A stretch of 64,000 nt of DNA from Antedon mediterranea (GCF_964355755.1 NC_092673.1:16995001-17059000), one strand, 5' to 3'. Shown: positions 1 to 15,200, counted from the stretch's first letter. Notes: a model not told the origin generated them from the sequence alone. Translations and numbers: made by a program.

Positions 1-42
1 AATATATATGTATATTACATTTTATAAACTTTTTGCAACCAG

Positions 43-291
43 GCAAATATCATTTTTGAGAAGGTTCAAGATGTGCTTAGAGGAAAACTGTATGAAGAAC
101 ATATATATAAATATTTTGCCATTGAAAACAGCCGAGAAACAACAGATAAAAGCTTTAGTGATCTCAAAGAGGTTATTGAAAAGTTTATGGCCACTTTAGA
201 AAAAGATGTTCCTTTAAAGTGGATGCGTTTTCGATGTGACCTTCAAGACCTCAGGAGGGAAAAACATTTTTCTTTGTGTCCTTTAGAAGAG
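43..291 (+). CDS. Gene A exon 1 in window: Roc-COR junction
   Basis: 83 codons, phase 0 at both ends; acceptor gcaaccag, donor gag|gtaaac. It is collinear with gene B exon 61360-61602: both have an acidic helix, then a stretch ending in P-x-K-W (DVPLKW here, KVPVKW there), then an Arg/Leu-rich helix. That pattern is the start of the COR domain, after the G4 motif of Roc. The GTPase core itself is outside the window. Confidence 0.8.
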
Positions 292-3200
292 GTAAACTTT
301 TTTTTAACCACATTAATAATCTTACTTTGAGCATTAGAACTGAATTAATAGTTCCATGTTCTGCCACAGTGTATTAATCAGAGGAACTCTACACCCAAAT
401 GTATAGAAAACTCGTTCTGACCACTGAAATGAACCGATCCATTATTAATCGGAGGGATTATAAAAATACATTATACCTTTTTATAAACATTTCATTGCAG
501 TATTAATGTTATAAGTTAGGATTTGCAAAATGTTATTAATTTAATAATTTTTATCTGATTATAAAGTAATAATATTTCAAATAACCAATACTCTGATTAA
601 TAATGGATTGGTATTTAGTAGTCTCATAGCAGAATGAAACTAGAAAACTCAGATGTTAAAATCAGAGTTTTCTATACATTCGTCTCAAAAGTACAACAAT
701 AAAATAGACATGAGAAACAAACATTGCCACATGGTAAGCTGTAATATTAATCTTTCATATTGAAATATGGTATAGTACTGATTAGATTTCTGTAAAGACA
801 GTCTAATTTGAATGGATATAGAAACAATTTAGGAATGAAGACTTGCATAAGAAAACGGTTTAACATCTTGTTCTATATTCTCTACACTGAAATACCAAAA
901 AGTGTTGTTCATGTAACCATGGAGGTATACCTCCATTATGTAACAGTTCAAATACAAAATTAACGTTGGTAATAACTGTAAATCTACCATGTTATAAAAA
1001 CGGAATATCATTTCCTATTTAACTATTTAAAAAAAATCTAATATTATAACCATTATTTCTAGCTCAAAATGCTGGCAACTAAGAATGGTATTGAAAAAGA
1101 ACAATCGGTACTGCTTAACTTCCTGTATGATCTTGGTGAAATTGTTTACATGCCTGACAACAAATTATTAAGAGATAAAGCAGTGTTAGATCCGATGCAG
1201 CTGGTTGAAATTGTTACTGCTTTTGTAACAGTCATTCCACCAAAGTTTCCAGTAAGTACAGTAGGCCCATGTAATATTTCAAATTGTAAATACTAGATGG
1301 TACGCTCGCGTACCATCTAGGTCGTGCCCACAGATGGTTCTCGAATACATAATAATTTCAGGCACTGGCGATTTCAAATGTACAATAATGCAGGACAATA
1401 ATACATGTCGTTTACAGGAACGAATAAATAGACACTGTGATTTATGTACTCAACTAAAATTAGCACCCTGGGAATTACTTCCGAAAGAGAAACTTGTCAC
1501 AAAATGAGACCAATTGTTTAAGTCAAATTTAAACAAACTTAATTTGTGTTTTGTATGTAACATTATGGTTGAGGGATGGGGAAGAGGATGGGTGCAAAGA
1601 GGAACAATTTTTAAATATATTCTTTATCCATTTAGTAGCGAAATATTAATTGTTTTCATGTTTTACAAATAATATACCACTAAACACGGTAAAACATTGC
1701 GATGTAATACTTTGTTGAAACTATCACCGTCCTAGTCGATTGAAATAGTACAGTACATGTAACGATACACTACGACGTATATATGTTTATATAATGTTAA
1801 ACAATTTGTGAAAACCACCTCTATTCGGGGCAAATCATAAATTCGATTTAATCGTTAATAAATATTAAATTATCTAACTCAACTTAATTAGTAGGCCTAA
1901 TGGTTTTCAATTGTTTCTAGAGCCAATTCATACTTAAGTTGGTTCCTATACCCTACCCACCAAAGTTGTCGTTGATCCTTCGACGGTACCACCGTAGGCC
2001 TATCCTCTACTGGCTTTACAACGCTACTCATGCCAGTGAGGGAAGGGTGATGATGTGGAGGGTGGTTCCCGGGGTGGTTTAACTGCAATAATAAAGATTT
2101 GTACATAATATACGGCGACTGAAAACGCTAGCTCATTATCCGTTAAAAAAAATCTATATCCAACCAGCACAGATTGAAAACAAAATGATCGAATTTCTGT
2201 TATGAGTATACAGTACTTGCCTTTACGACGCCTGAGGGAATAGACACTTGTGGAACAGAGATTGGAATGTTCCATTCATTGCAAATCAATACATTTGTAT
2301 AAACGTATATTAAATGTATCAAAATAGCATTTTTTAAGGAAAATCGGCCTGTCTTCAACATTATGATGCTGTACTCGAACTGTTCAACCGGTTTTCAGCT
2401 ATTAAAAACAATTATCGTAGGAGGAGATAGGAAAATGCGAAGTGTCCTCGTATTATTGTATGCGGGTATTTTTCAATTTGACATCATCATTAGACAGTGT
2501 ATACCACGATCAGAAAACACCCCTATTTGGGGCAAATCGTTGAACCTAAATTCGTTTTAATTTAATAACTAATTATCAAACTCAATTTAATTAGTCAACA
2601 GAGTTACATCAGGTGGTTAAAATCAGTACCGAAAGTACGAACCAACTTTATATACCATCGAGTAAACATTCTAGAAATAACGCTTGATTTACCGATTTTT
2701 GCTCTTACGTAAATTTATATATAGATGTGTTTGTGGTGTCACTCCTATGCAAGTTCGGTGCAGTTCCTTGTGAAAACATTATTTTTGATCATAGTACTTA
2801 AGAATTCTTTTTTTTGGTATAGAAGCCTGCATTTAGGAGACTTGACAAGGGCATACTGGAAGAAAAGTTGTTGCGAAAATTATGGAAAGAGCGTAAAGTT
2901 GACGAAGGAAAGAATTTTGAGTTCCTTGTGGCACTGATGATTCAATTAGGTTTCATTTGTGAAAAGACGACGACCAACAACCAAGATTTGGCAAGTACAT
3001 CTACAGTAGGTTTTATTCAGTTATCTTTTTTAACATGTTATATTTTGTATGCAAGATTGTGTAAAAAATTATTTTTTTGGGATATATTTGTAGAGTTATG
3101 ACATATTTTGGTTAAACTTTCTGCTGAAGATGTTTTTAACATGTACAGGAAATGATTTTCGTTTTCTTATTAAAAGAAATTTAAATGGCATTTTACAAAT

Positions 3201-6200
3201 CAACAATTTCAGGAATGTGTTGGAAAGCGATCATTCTTTGTGCCACTACGCCTTGCTTTCAAGACATCAACTGAAGGGAAACCAATGCCTGATGAATTTC
3301 CAGCTATCAGTATCTATTACGACTTTAAGGGATATCTGCCAGATGTATTGTTTCCATATATGATTATTGATTTCCTCAACAAATTTCAAAAGAAAGGCGA
3401 TGACCCAATACTCTTGTATAATCATGCTGAACTTTACTTCGACCAAGATCATCATGTGACCTTATCTCTTGTCAAATTTGTGACTACGGACGAGGAGGAT
3501 GAAAGAAAGTTCTTGTTAAAGGTACTGTATCATATAATTTCTTGTGATTTAGTCATTTAATCTAAACATAAACTTAAATTCAGATACCAAAACATTACTT
3601 TTCTTCTTTTTTCAGGTGACTATTAAAAGAACAAATGTTCCTAATGAAGCAAGTAATGAAGAACCCTCTTCTGAAGCATGTAAAGAGGTATGTTATTTGA
3701 TATATCAGTTTTTAAAACTATAAGATTTTTTATAGATATTTTTGTTGATTTGATTTTTTTGTAATTATGACATAGTTTAAAATAACTTAAATATTTAAAA
3801 TCCTGTTTGTGTAGTTTACTTGATGTGTAATATAATTTGTAATTTTTATTGATATACATTATTAATTGAATATTAAATTGATTATTGACAATTGATTTAT
3901 AAAAACATTACATCTTAAACAAATAAATGATATAATCTTAATATTATATAAATTTAAAATACAAACAACTTAAAGTACAGTTATCAAAGCTAGTTTATAA
4001 GTGATATTCACTGAAATGAAATTTTTATATGGTCATGAATCTTGGCCTCAATGCCTGCAATTAAAACTTTATAAACAATAATGAGGTTTATTGTATGGTG
4101 ACAAGATTTTGTTACATTTTGACAAAATATGTAAAATGTCGATAGTAGTGATAATTCACCTTATATTTGTATTTTAGGAATTTATTTCAATTATTATTGT
4201 TTTACTTTTTCCTTTATAACTATTTTGTATTGTAAATGTTTAGCGAACATTTTAAAAATGTGTGCTACATTGTTTAAGTGTTAATTGCATGTTTTTGAAT
4301 ATTAACCTTTATATCTTTAGGTTTTGTTAACGATCCAGAAGTCATTTGCACCTACTAAAGATGGTGGTAGAAGAGGGATTCAATTCGAGAGATGCATACT
4401 TTGTGATATATGTAGTGATACATCAGAAAAGAAACACATTCAAAATCTTGGTGATTTCCAGGACGAGAAGTTGCCATGCTCCAAAACTGGCACGTATATG
4501 AGTATGGATGTTACACGTTACAAACGGCTATTTGGAGGTAAGAATAAAAACAGAGACAGACAAGTTCGATTTTATTTCACTGAAATATTTACTACTACAA
4601 CCATTTGGTGTAATGGTTATGTAATCAGCCTTTCAACTAACAATAGTTTCAGTTGACTAACAATAGAACAGCAACGCCAAAAACAAACGGGTGAATTTGA
4701 AAATAATCATCAACAAACTTGTACATTAAATCTAATTATGTTTTAAAATTACAAATCACATATTATAACTGTTGCCTCTTGTACAAAAATGAAGTTTTTT
4801 GGACAAGTAGTTCTCGAGAAAATGCAATTTCAGTTTACTCAATACTTTAAGACTGTTCGCTGGCTTTTGAAAATTCTTTTAACACTAGCAGGTCTGAAAA
4901 TAATTCTAAAAAGTTGTCCAGAATTGGGACCGTGGTCCAGATTGCCTCCAAAATTTAATGGAAAGATTTTGGGAAAGATCTTGTAATTACTTTTTGAGTT
5001 CCTGCTAACAAACAAACAAACAAACACACACGCGATTGACTACATATACCTCCTTGGCGGAGGTAAATAATAAAATTTATGTAAACCGATAAAATGTGGG
5101 GAAAAACCTAAATATGAGTTAGTACTAGTACTAAGAGGAATTAATATATCACAGTTAACAGCAGCATTTCACCTAACTCATATTTCATCATATGGCAATA
5201 CAATTACGTAACGCATATAGCGCTTAACATTTTCAAAATTGATTTTGGATGAAATTGGAGTACGTTTCAGGCAATTTTAAGCGTTTAAAAAATTGCCATT
5301 AGTGCGCAGATTTTTCACAAGCCTTTATTTTAATAATTTCATCATATTTTATTCAACTCAAAATTGCGTAATACAAGCACCTCAAAAAGGACAGGCTAGG
5401 CACGTGTAAGTTAACAAAATGGTGAAAATATGCCAAGTTTTATAATTAATATAGGTCGTTTGAATGCTCGGGAACACCCATTTTGCATTTCATTTTCTTA
5501 AAGTGTATGTATCATATGTATGATTTATTATGAAATTAAAGGGGGGTTCCGGGTTTAAAATGAATAGTAAAAAATGTAAAATATATTTGTTTGTCTCTTG
5601 AACGGTAAAAGTTTCAATTTATATAAGCGCCCAGTGAAGCAGAACGAAGGCTGTGAAATAAGGCCAGATTACAAGTGCAGCTACGGCGATATGACACTGT
5701 GTTACCAGAATAGGAAATTCGTGAAATGGTCAATCTTCCGACGACCCGTTATCATTAACCATATCAATTACTTTTGTAAAATTATACTTATCTGATGTAA
5801 TTTTAGTCGGTCTTTCCATTTATAAAGTCAATGTTCTATGAAAATTCATCAAAACAGTGAAAAATTAGATATGTTTGCACTTTACGTTTGCCGATTTTCG
5901 CACTGACTTAGGGAGGGCCTTCAAAATCAATGAAGCGTAACGTATACATTCCTGCTGAGCGAGGAGGAGAGAGCGAGACGACGATCGATACACGTGCTCT
6001 ACCCTATACCACTTGCCCGCCTGGCAGCGTCACGTGATAAGCAGATACAGTATACAATACCAAACTGGTCGGGTCGAGTATACCCCGTCTATAATTACAA
6101 CATGAACGATGTACAGTATTTGATTGAAGGTCGACTCGACCTACCGAAATGGTATAGATAATATAGCTCGAATGAGAGAGTTGGAATATTTGTAAACATA

Positions 6201-9200
6201 AGTATTGCTAATTTTAAGAAGTGTAGCCTAGTAAAAGGCCTGGTAGTATCAATTCGCATAGGGTCTACTACACTAGCTAGCTCAATTTTTAACTGGGCCG
6301 GATCGGCTAGGTCTCCTTCCTACTACCTGGTCTACTTGCTTGATGCAGTAGTATCCGCTTTTTTGGAGAGTAAACTAGGCCTATTTTAGGCCTACTTAGA
6401 CGATCGGGAAACCATACGTGCGGACGGCGATATTTACAGCCGATTTTGTAGAATGTTTTAGGTTTAGATTGTTTAGGAGTTTGGTTGATAGGATGGGTTT
6501 GGAATCCACTGAGATTTGTTATTTATGGGCCAATCGTTTAGTAGTGGGCCAATCGTTTAGTAGTAGGCTAGCTAGGCCCATGATGGGCCCCAATGTTTTA
6601 GCGTTTTAATCCCTAGTCAGAATGGCTCTCACCCATGAAACAAAATGATTTAGGCTAGGCCTAGCCTAGTACGTGAAGCCGATAATACGATCTGTACTAT
6701 TCAAGGTATAAAAATAGTATATAATTTATGACTCCGTAATCTGTACTAAGTTTTGTATTTCATTAAATGTCAAATAAATAGTTATGCTACTACTGTTATT
6801 ATTGCACTTTAGGCATAGCTTAGAAAATCTACAAAAAATGTATTTCACAATGATCGGGTGGTCGTCGTTTGACAGGAGAGAGAGATTTAGTTGACAAACG
6901 CAACGTACATGACGTCGCGAGTTTGGAATCCACTGATGACGCGATTTTGTGAATATCTCATGAATATTAATGAGCTTCCCTAAGCTGCTGAAAAACAGAC
7001 TTTCCATGAATTTACCCTAAAATGTATATGAAATTTTATTTTTTTAATTTCTCGTTATTATTTCTTCATTCTGACATGTCTATATTGTTATAATATTTTT
7101 TATTTAATAAATAAACGATATTTAAAAGCAATTTTAAACCCAGAATCCCCCTTTAAGTCATCACTAATTGCATATTAAATTTTCAAAAATTAATTTTGAC
7201 AATCAAACAAATTATGACATTTTCTTGGGCCGAAATAACAAACTAAACATTAACTTTCTTCCGTAAATACACTTTTAGTCAGTTGCATGGCTCGGTGGTC
7301 TGTGCTCGTGTCTATGGCATTCAAGGTACCGAGATCGAGTTTCACCTTGGGGACGAAACGAAATAAGATTTTTTTTTATATCCGTATTGTTTGTTCAATT
7401 TTATTTCTTAGTGTATAGATTATACACATGATACACATGATTTATAATGAAATCTAGATAAAAAGTAACTTTTATCTTTATTATTATGTAACAAATGTGG
7501 TCTATGACATTATACGCAGAGGGATATTGATCAACAACATCGGCAAGGGTTCGAGGCCGACTCGCTCCTAGTTCTGGTGGTGGAACAAGTCTTCTCGGAT
7601 AAGGACTATAAACCGTAGGTCCAGTGTACACAGTTATAACCTGTGTGTACTTTAAAGAAACCCAGTTCATTATTCGAAAAAGAGTAGGGGGTTACCCCGG
7701 TGAACTGGTTCACACAATAGCCCCTGTATCAGGGGGATTACCACCTATCCTATAGGACAGTGATTAATTCACTATTGGTAATCCTTGGCCACATTGCCTA
7801 AAGACATAAAATAAAATAAATAAATAAATAACATGCTGCTAATAGCTGTGATATCTTCATTCCTCTTACCAGTAGCAGTACTATCAGAATCATTATTGAT
7901 AATCTATACATTGTTACAACATGCTGCTATTAGCTGTGATATCTTCAATCCTCTTACCAGTAGTATAGTACTATCAGAATCATCAGGCCCGTAGCCAGGG
8001 GGGGTTTTATGGTTCAGGCGAACCCCCCTTTACAGCGAACCCCCTTAACCAACTGCGAACCCCCATCCCCGACATGCCCAATACCTCACCCTCATCTCCA
8101 AAAATCCTCCAAATACGTGCCCCACAGTACAAAAAGTTGTTTGTAAATTGAAAAATTCGTAAACTTGTTCGTGAACCTTCTTCTCTGTATGAGCGTCAAC
8201 TAGTGATACGTGTCTGTAAATTTCTAAAAGCTGCAAATGAATTGCCGATTTTAACCTAAAAAATAAATGTTTGGTCCCTGCATGTAACATGATATTGACG
8301 CGTCTCATAGCGAGCTGGCGCACGAACGATTCGTACAAAGGACACCGCCAGACAAACTGCGTACCTATAATTGTTTAGATCACTGGCAGTCAGGCAGCAT
8401 GCATAAAGTATATAGCCTTCCGACGTACATCAGTATTTATGTGTGACTATGAAGTATAATGTATCATAGAGGATTATAGTGAATATTAATATTTTACACT
8501 ATAATATCTATGGTATCAAGTACTGTAGTTCACATTATGGCATCCGATTATTTTTATTTTTTTCTAGACCACCAGCCGATACGTACTAAAATGTATCAAT
8601 ATCACCTATTTACATATTTATATTCCTCAACAAATTTCTGTAAATAAATATTATAGATAGAGCTAGCAAATAGCATTTGCCTTCGCCCAGTGTGCTTTTT
8701 TCGGGGCTGCTCCTAGATATACGTTCGCATTGAACTTGAACGCAAAACAAAATACGGAGTGAATGATCAAACAATCGGCGGTTCCGCACAGAGCACGCGC
8801 ATCTAACATACGGCAACAAATAGTTATCGTCATTTAAATTATCGACGTGTTTGAGGAGGAGGAAAAAAGTACGATCTTTTTGCTCATTGGTTATATAGCA
8901 TGCTGCACGAGAGTGTCTTTCCCGGCCATCTAGGGGTGTCATTTAACAAAATTCGCTTCGCATCAGGCTGGGGGAGGGGGGGGGGGGTTTGACCCAAATA
9001 TTTAGTGTCCGAACCCCCCCTTGACAGATCCTGGCTACGGCCCTGATCATTATTGATAATCTATACATTGTTACAACAAGCGGCTATTAGCTGTGATATC
9101 TTCAATCCTCTTACCAGTAGTAGTACTAGCAGAACCATTATTGATAATAGCTGTGACATCTTGTAAAGTGGATAAATATTTTTTATTTTATTTGCAGACG

Positions 9201-12200
9201 AAAGTTGGCCAAAAGAAAGGAGAGGAAGAAAAACGGATCAAGGTAATTGATTGAAATATGTTGGTAAATAAGTAGAGAGAGAGAGAAAATAAAAACAAAT
9301 TTAATATTTACAACATCTCAAACTGGTTTTGATTAGAATTGGGGGAAACATCTCTTGGTATCTTTATTTTATTTTAATCCTTAACCATAAAACATACAAA
9401 ACAAATAAAAATCCATAGCAGCCAAAAAAGCTGAATTGGGGATTTGTTACAAAGGCCAAATTTTTACAAATTATAAATTTCACATATTTTTTTTCAAATT
9501 AATATTATAAATATTAAACAATTTAAAAATTACACATAAAAGCAAGCAAAAGGCACAAAGAAGCGTTTTGCTAAGAAAAAAAAAAACATGTAAAGTCATT
9601 ATTATTTAAGAATTAAGCAGACAAGTGAGATATAGAAGAAGCGGTCATTTATTATATCTGGATAATGAGACCAAATTGTCCATATGCATTTTATCATATT
9701 TTAACTTTTAATCGCTTTTTAAAGATTTTGTGCAATAATGTGTGTGTTCTATATTTTAATTTTTTGTTTATATTTTATATATATATCGGTTTTTTATCGT
9801 ACTAATATTTGCCAATCTTTAAGAAGAATTTCTTAAATTGTTATTTTATTATGATAATGGACAAATAAAGCTTTTCAATATTTCATTAATTTTTCATTTG
9901 CAGGAAATACAATGGCAGATTCTGAAACTTTGGACAGTTTCCGAGACCTAAAAGGTGGTCTCAGTGGGTACTTTGATGGTGAAAGATACCATTGGCTGAG
10001 GTTCCTACTATTTGATCAATTGGATGTCGGGGACCTTACAAATCCACATTGCAATGGACATGACTTACTCAATACACTTGAAGACAAAGGTTTCATCTCA
10101 CCAACCAATGTTAACTTGCTGTTAGAGATTACAAATACATCTGAAATCCAACAGGCCAAAGATCTTGTATCAAAGTATATGAGAGACAACAACATTCAGG
10201 ATAGACATACTGATAGAACCAAGTTGTCGTCTTACAGAAAGCGACTGTTCAAGGCCCTGAAACAAGTTGACCCAGATGCATTACGTAATGTTACTGCTTA
10301 CTATGACTTGACAAAATATAACGTCTCCAATGTATGGGATGCAGTTCTCTATCTGGAGAATGATAAACAATTAGTAGATGATTTTGACAAAATACAGAGG
10401 TTTGCAGAACGTCTTGGTGGAATAGCAAGCAACACACTACTTGGTAATGGTATTTAATATTCTTACAAACTATTCCAAAGTTAATTGTAATGTAACTATT
10501 CATATCTTTCATTTGTTTTAAAATTTTACATGATTTAATTTCATTGTTTATATACTATACAAGTTGATAATGTATTGATTATTTTATTTATTAACTGATT
10601 ATGTAATAGTGGGAAGAATGAGACTGATGAATATGACAAGATAGTGATAATAAAGACATTGCTTTACTAATATAGGATAATGTCATAAACACAAAAATAT
10701 GTTGATGAAGAATTTGGAATTTTGTAATTTGGAAAACTGATTATAGATATAGAAAATGTAACTGAAAATTGTGTTTGAAAATTGTAAATACTGGACTAAC
10801 TAACAACAACAACCCCCCCCCCCCCCCCACCTTTGGCTGGCTGACCCCTCCCCTGGGGGTAATCTATAAGAAATTTAGAAAAATGAAGCTGCTAGGTCTC
10901 CGGAAATTGCACTTATACATTGATATGATACAAAATTACCATTGTTGGGGGTGAGCTAAGAAAATTTTGAAAATTAGAGCTGTTAGGTCCCCGGAAACTC
11001 TATGGTTGGGTCTGAGCTAAGACAATTTTGAAAACTAGAGCTGCAGGTCTACAAAAATTACACTCATACATTGAAAATGGTGGAGGGAAAATTTGAAAAT
11101 ATGAAAAATTCATATTATTAAATTATCTGTTTTAAAAACAAATTCACTGAAATAAATGTAAATGTTTGTGTATATTAAATGATAAATAAGTTATTGCCAT
11201 CTGTCACAATTTAAATCCCCATGTTATTAAAATAATACTAATGACAATGGCAGTAAAATAAGAAATAATTGATTATACTTACTTGGATAAAACATGCAAA
11301 ATTGTATTATTTCACAAGATTCCAAAAAAACCCTACTTTTTTCACAGATGTGCAAGATGGTTCAGTGACCTCTGCATTACCACAGTCTGATATCCAAGGC
11401 AGTCAACAAGGTAGGATCCACTGGTTAATTCCAGAGGTTAATCATCTAAGTGGTTACATTTTAAAATAAAACTTAATAGACATATTATAATATAACTGTA
11501 GCACATTTTGAGTTATTCAAACTGTATACATTTTAGATGAAAATGTATAGTTATGTTACTCTCCAAAATGAACATAAAATGTATAGTTATGTTACTCTCC
11601 AAAATGAACATAAAATGATGAACATAAACAGTCATTTATTTGTGTGTCACTCATACAAAATAAAAAGCTTTGTCATTAAAATGTGTAATGTATAACTGTC
11701 TTTTTTTTATTTTTGTTGAACAGAATTAACAAAGCTATTAGCATCAGATTCACCAGTTACTGTTAATGAGGAATTAAAAACACAAATGAAGAAAGTGATG
11801 ATTAAGGAACAGGAAAGAAAACTTGAAGCAGAGAGCGGTGAGTTAAGGATCATAAATTAATTTACTTTTTATTTCGTCACCACTCAACAGTGACACAAGT
11901 CAAGTCAATTGCAAAGTTCAACAATAGAAAATGATGAACATATTTAAACATAATTATATAAACAAAATCCAAAGATAAGGAATATTGTTATCAAAAGAAC
12001 TGGAAAGAAAAAATAGACGCATTAGAAAATACCCTAAAAACATGGGAGAAAAGACACCTCACTTTTTTTGGAAGAATTACTATTGTAAAAACATTAGCGC
12101 TCTCAAAAATTATATACAATTCCTGCATTTTGCTAGTACCAGAAAAAGTAATAAAAGAGGTGGATAAATTAATTTTTAAATTAATTTGGGAAACTAAGAA

Positions 12201-15200
12201 AGAGAAAATAAAAAGAAAAACCATGTGTGCCAATTACAGTCAAGGTGGTCTAAAAATGGTAGAATTCAGATCTCGGGTAATATCTTTCCAAGTTAAATGG
12301 TACAGGAGACTGTATGAAAACGATGATGCCAAATGGAAATATTTACCTACATTTTATATAGAAAAGATAGGCCCAAAATCATTAACCTCAAATTTATCAA
12401 AAGTTTCGTGTAATATATCCGTACCACCATTTTACCTCTCAGTTATTAAGTCTATAGCAGTAGCTAATGCTTGTAATAATAGATTAAATAAGGAACCAAT
12501 AAGCTATGATGACATTATTAATCAATCATTATGGGGTAATGAGTTTATATGTATTAAAAAGAAGCCGTTATATAACTGTAACTGGATTAGTTCAGGGTTT
12601 TTAAAAATATATGATGTAATAAATAATAATGTGTTTAAGCCTGCGATAGAGATAAAAAGAAGGTTAAGATGTACACAAAATTGGATCAGTGAATATTCAT
12701 GTATATTGAAAGCCATTCCAAAAGAATGGAAATGTATTTTAAAATCAACACATGACATTAATGTAAATGATATACCTATTACAAACAATAAGGTCTTAAA
12801 TATGACGTCTAGACAATTATATAGATTCATAATAGATGCTCAATATATTACACCTACGGCACAGGTTAAGTGGGAATCCATATTTGGTAATATGCCATGG
12901 ACAAAAATATGGGTTAAGAAAGTTTCTGGTCTTAAAGAAAAAAAACTGGCACATTTTAATTTTAAATTGTTGCACAGAATATTGCCAACAAATGAAAGAT
13001 TACATAGGCTTGTAAATTCCCCATGTTGTGACACATGCAATGTTATTGAGAATGATAAACATATGTTAGTAGAGTGCATAACAGTAAAATGTTTATGGAG
13101 AGAGATAAACGAAATAATTAGAGCAGTAAGCATACATATTCCTGTTTTTTCTTTCAAAAGACTTTTATTTGAAACTGACAATAATTACGTAAATAAATTA
13201 TACACTTTAGGAGCATTTTGTATTTATAAAGTAAAGATATTAAGTTTATTGGAAAAAGAAAAAAAAATCAATCTCCTACAAATGTTTAAATCTGAAAAAA
13301 AGATAAGAAATATGTAAATCTGCAGGTATACTGTATATGCTCAACCAGATTAAGGAAGAAAATATGTAAATGAGATACCATGAATGATGAATCTATTACT
13401 GTATGTTTTTTTTTTTTTTTTTCTTGCTACTATAGTGTATGTTTTGTAAATATGTATACCTTGATGATTTGAAAACAAAAAGACAAAATGTGAAAAGCTT
13501 TTTATAGATTGATGATAAAAAAATGATGAAGGATAAGAAGGTTTAGGTTTAAGTGGTGAAGTGTTTTCATCAAAGCTTTCATATTATAGGTATATACCGT
13601 ATATATGTAATTTGCACATTCTTACTGCATGTGGAATTTTGAAATGATAAAATGGTTAAAAAGAAAAAAAAATGTCTAATTTTTTTAATGGATCATTAAA
13701 CACAAATGTTGTTAAATGATAATGTATGTATAAAAAAAATAATAGAATAAATAATAAGTAAAAAAAAATAATTGAATGAACCCACATAGGAAAAAAAAAG
13801 TTAAATGAAACTTTGATGGGTTATACTGTAGATGCAAAAAAGGATAATCTGTTGGAAATAAATTTTGTAAACATTTAAAGATAAAAAAAATCAATGTTAA
13901 AGGATGAGGAAAATATAATGTTAACAGTAAAAAGTTAGTAAGTAATTAGTATAACAGAGAATATGCACTGTTTAAATGAAAATATGTTTGCATAGATAAA
14001 TCCAAAGAAAAATAAAATGGGACAAACCCATGGGATGGATTTATTAAACATAAACGTATTATAATTGTATGAAATAAATATGCATGTAGATGAAAAAAAA
14101 ACAAAAACAACTATGTAAGAAAAAATAAGCTTTGTTAATGAAAATGTGTTATAGATAATATGTATAAAAAGAGGAAACTATGTAATCAATGTGGTTAAAT
14201 GATAATGTATGTATAAACAAAATAATATATGGAAATAGTTTTTTTTTTTTTTTTTTAAAGAAAATAAGTAAAAAAAAAAAGTGGAATGAATCCACATAAG
14301 AGAAGAAAGTAAAAAAGTTAAATGAAAATTTAAGAAGTTATAGATGCAAAAAAGGATCTGCTGGAAATAAAAGTTTTGTAAACATTAAAGAACAAAAATA
14401 TTAATATTAATGTTAAAGGATGAGAACAATATTATGTTAACAGTAAACATTTAGTAAGTAATGAGTATAACAGAGAATATGCATTGTTAAATGAAAATGT
14501 GGTAGATGAAAAAATCAAAAACAACTATGTAAGAAAAAAATAAGCTTGTTAATGAAAATGTGTTACAGATAATATGTTTAAAAAGAGGAAGCTATGTAAT
14601 CAATGTGATAATATGTAAACAAATGAATAAAACTCTTTAAATAAGTATATGTAAACAGATGATTAAACAAACATTGTAAATATAATGATATGTATAGTGT
14701 ATAGTGAAAAATATATGTAAAGAGAACAGTGGTATGGAAATAAAAGTGGGATGAACCCACATAAGATAAAAAAAAAAAAAATCCAAAGCTCTGTCTTACG
14801 CTGGCCTTTAATATACTGTTCAACGTATACTAACAATAACTGTCTTTTCTGGATTTTTTTATTGAACAGAAGTGACAAAGCAGTTTCCATTGGATTCATC
14901 AGATACTCTTAGTGATGAATTTCAAACACAAGTAGAGGAAGAGGAAATTAAACCTGAACCAGAGAGTGGTGAGTCTCATAAAATATTAGTTCAGTTATTA
15001 ATATGGTTAAAATAACTTTAAATGTGATTTTATAGAATGGATTTCAGCTAAATTCTTTTTCATATCCTTTTTTTTATTTCAACATTTATTCAAAAAAAGA
15101 AAGTCCTTATAAACAGAAATATAAAGTGGTATTAGCTTTTAATTTTGTTCATACTTATTAGGCTAACATCATAATTTCATTCATTCATTTATTGCCAGGA

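Noticed and set aside
2991-2996. GC-AG splice donor (gcaagt) for gene A exon 3
   Set aside because: Possible and phase-compatible, but a GT donor 15 bases on is in phase and matches gene B.
8045-8338. 97-codon minus-strand frame as a gene
   Set aside because: Lies inside a transposon and shares words with a broken frame at 45332-45517; at best a decayed element segment.
9912-10457. Stand-alone 181-residue DED protein starting at 9912
   Set aside because: The frame extends through a good acceptor to exon 7 in phase and leaves by a good donor at 10443. An internal promoter is possible but not needed.
12130-13317. Long single-exon gene of 395 codons
   Set aside because: It is the 3' part of a LINE ORF2; TSD, poly-A and the C-terminal Cys motif show this.
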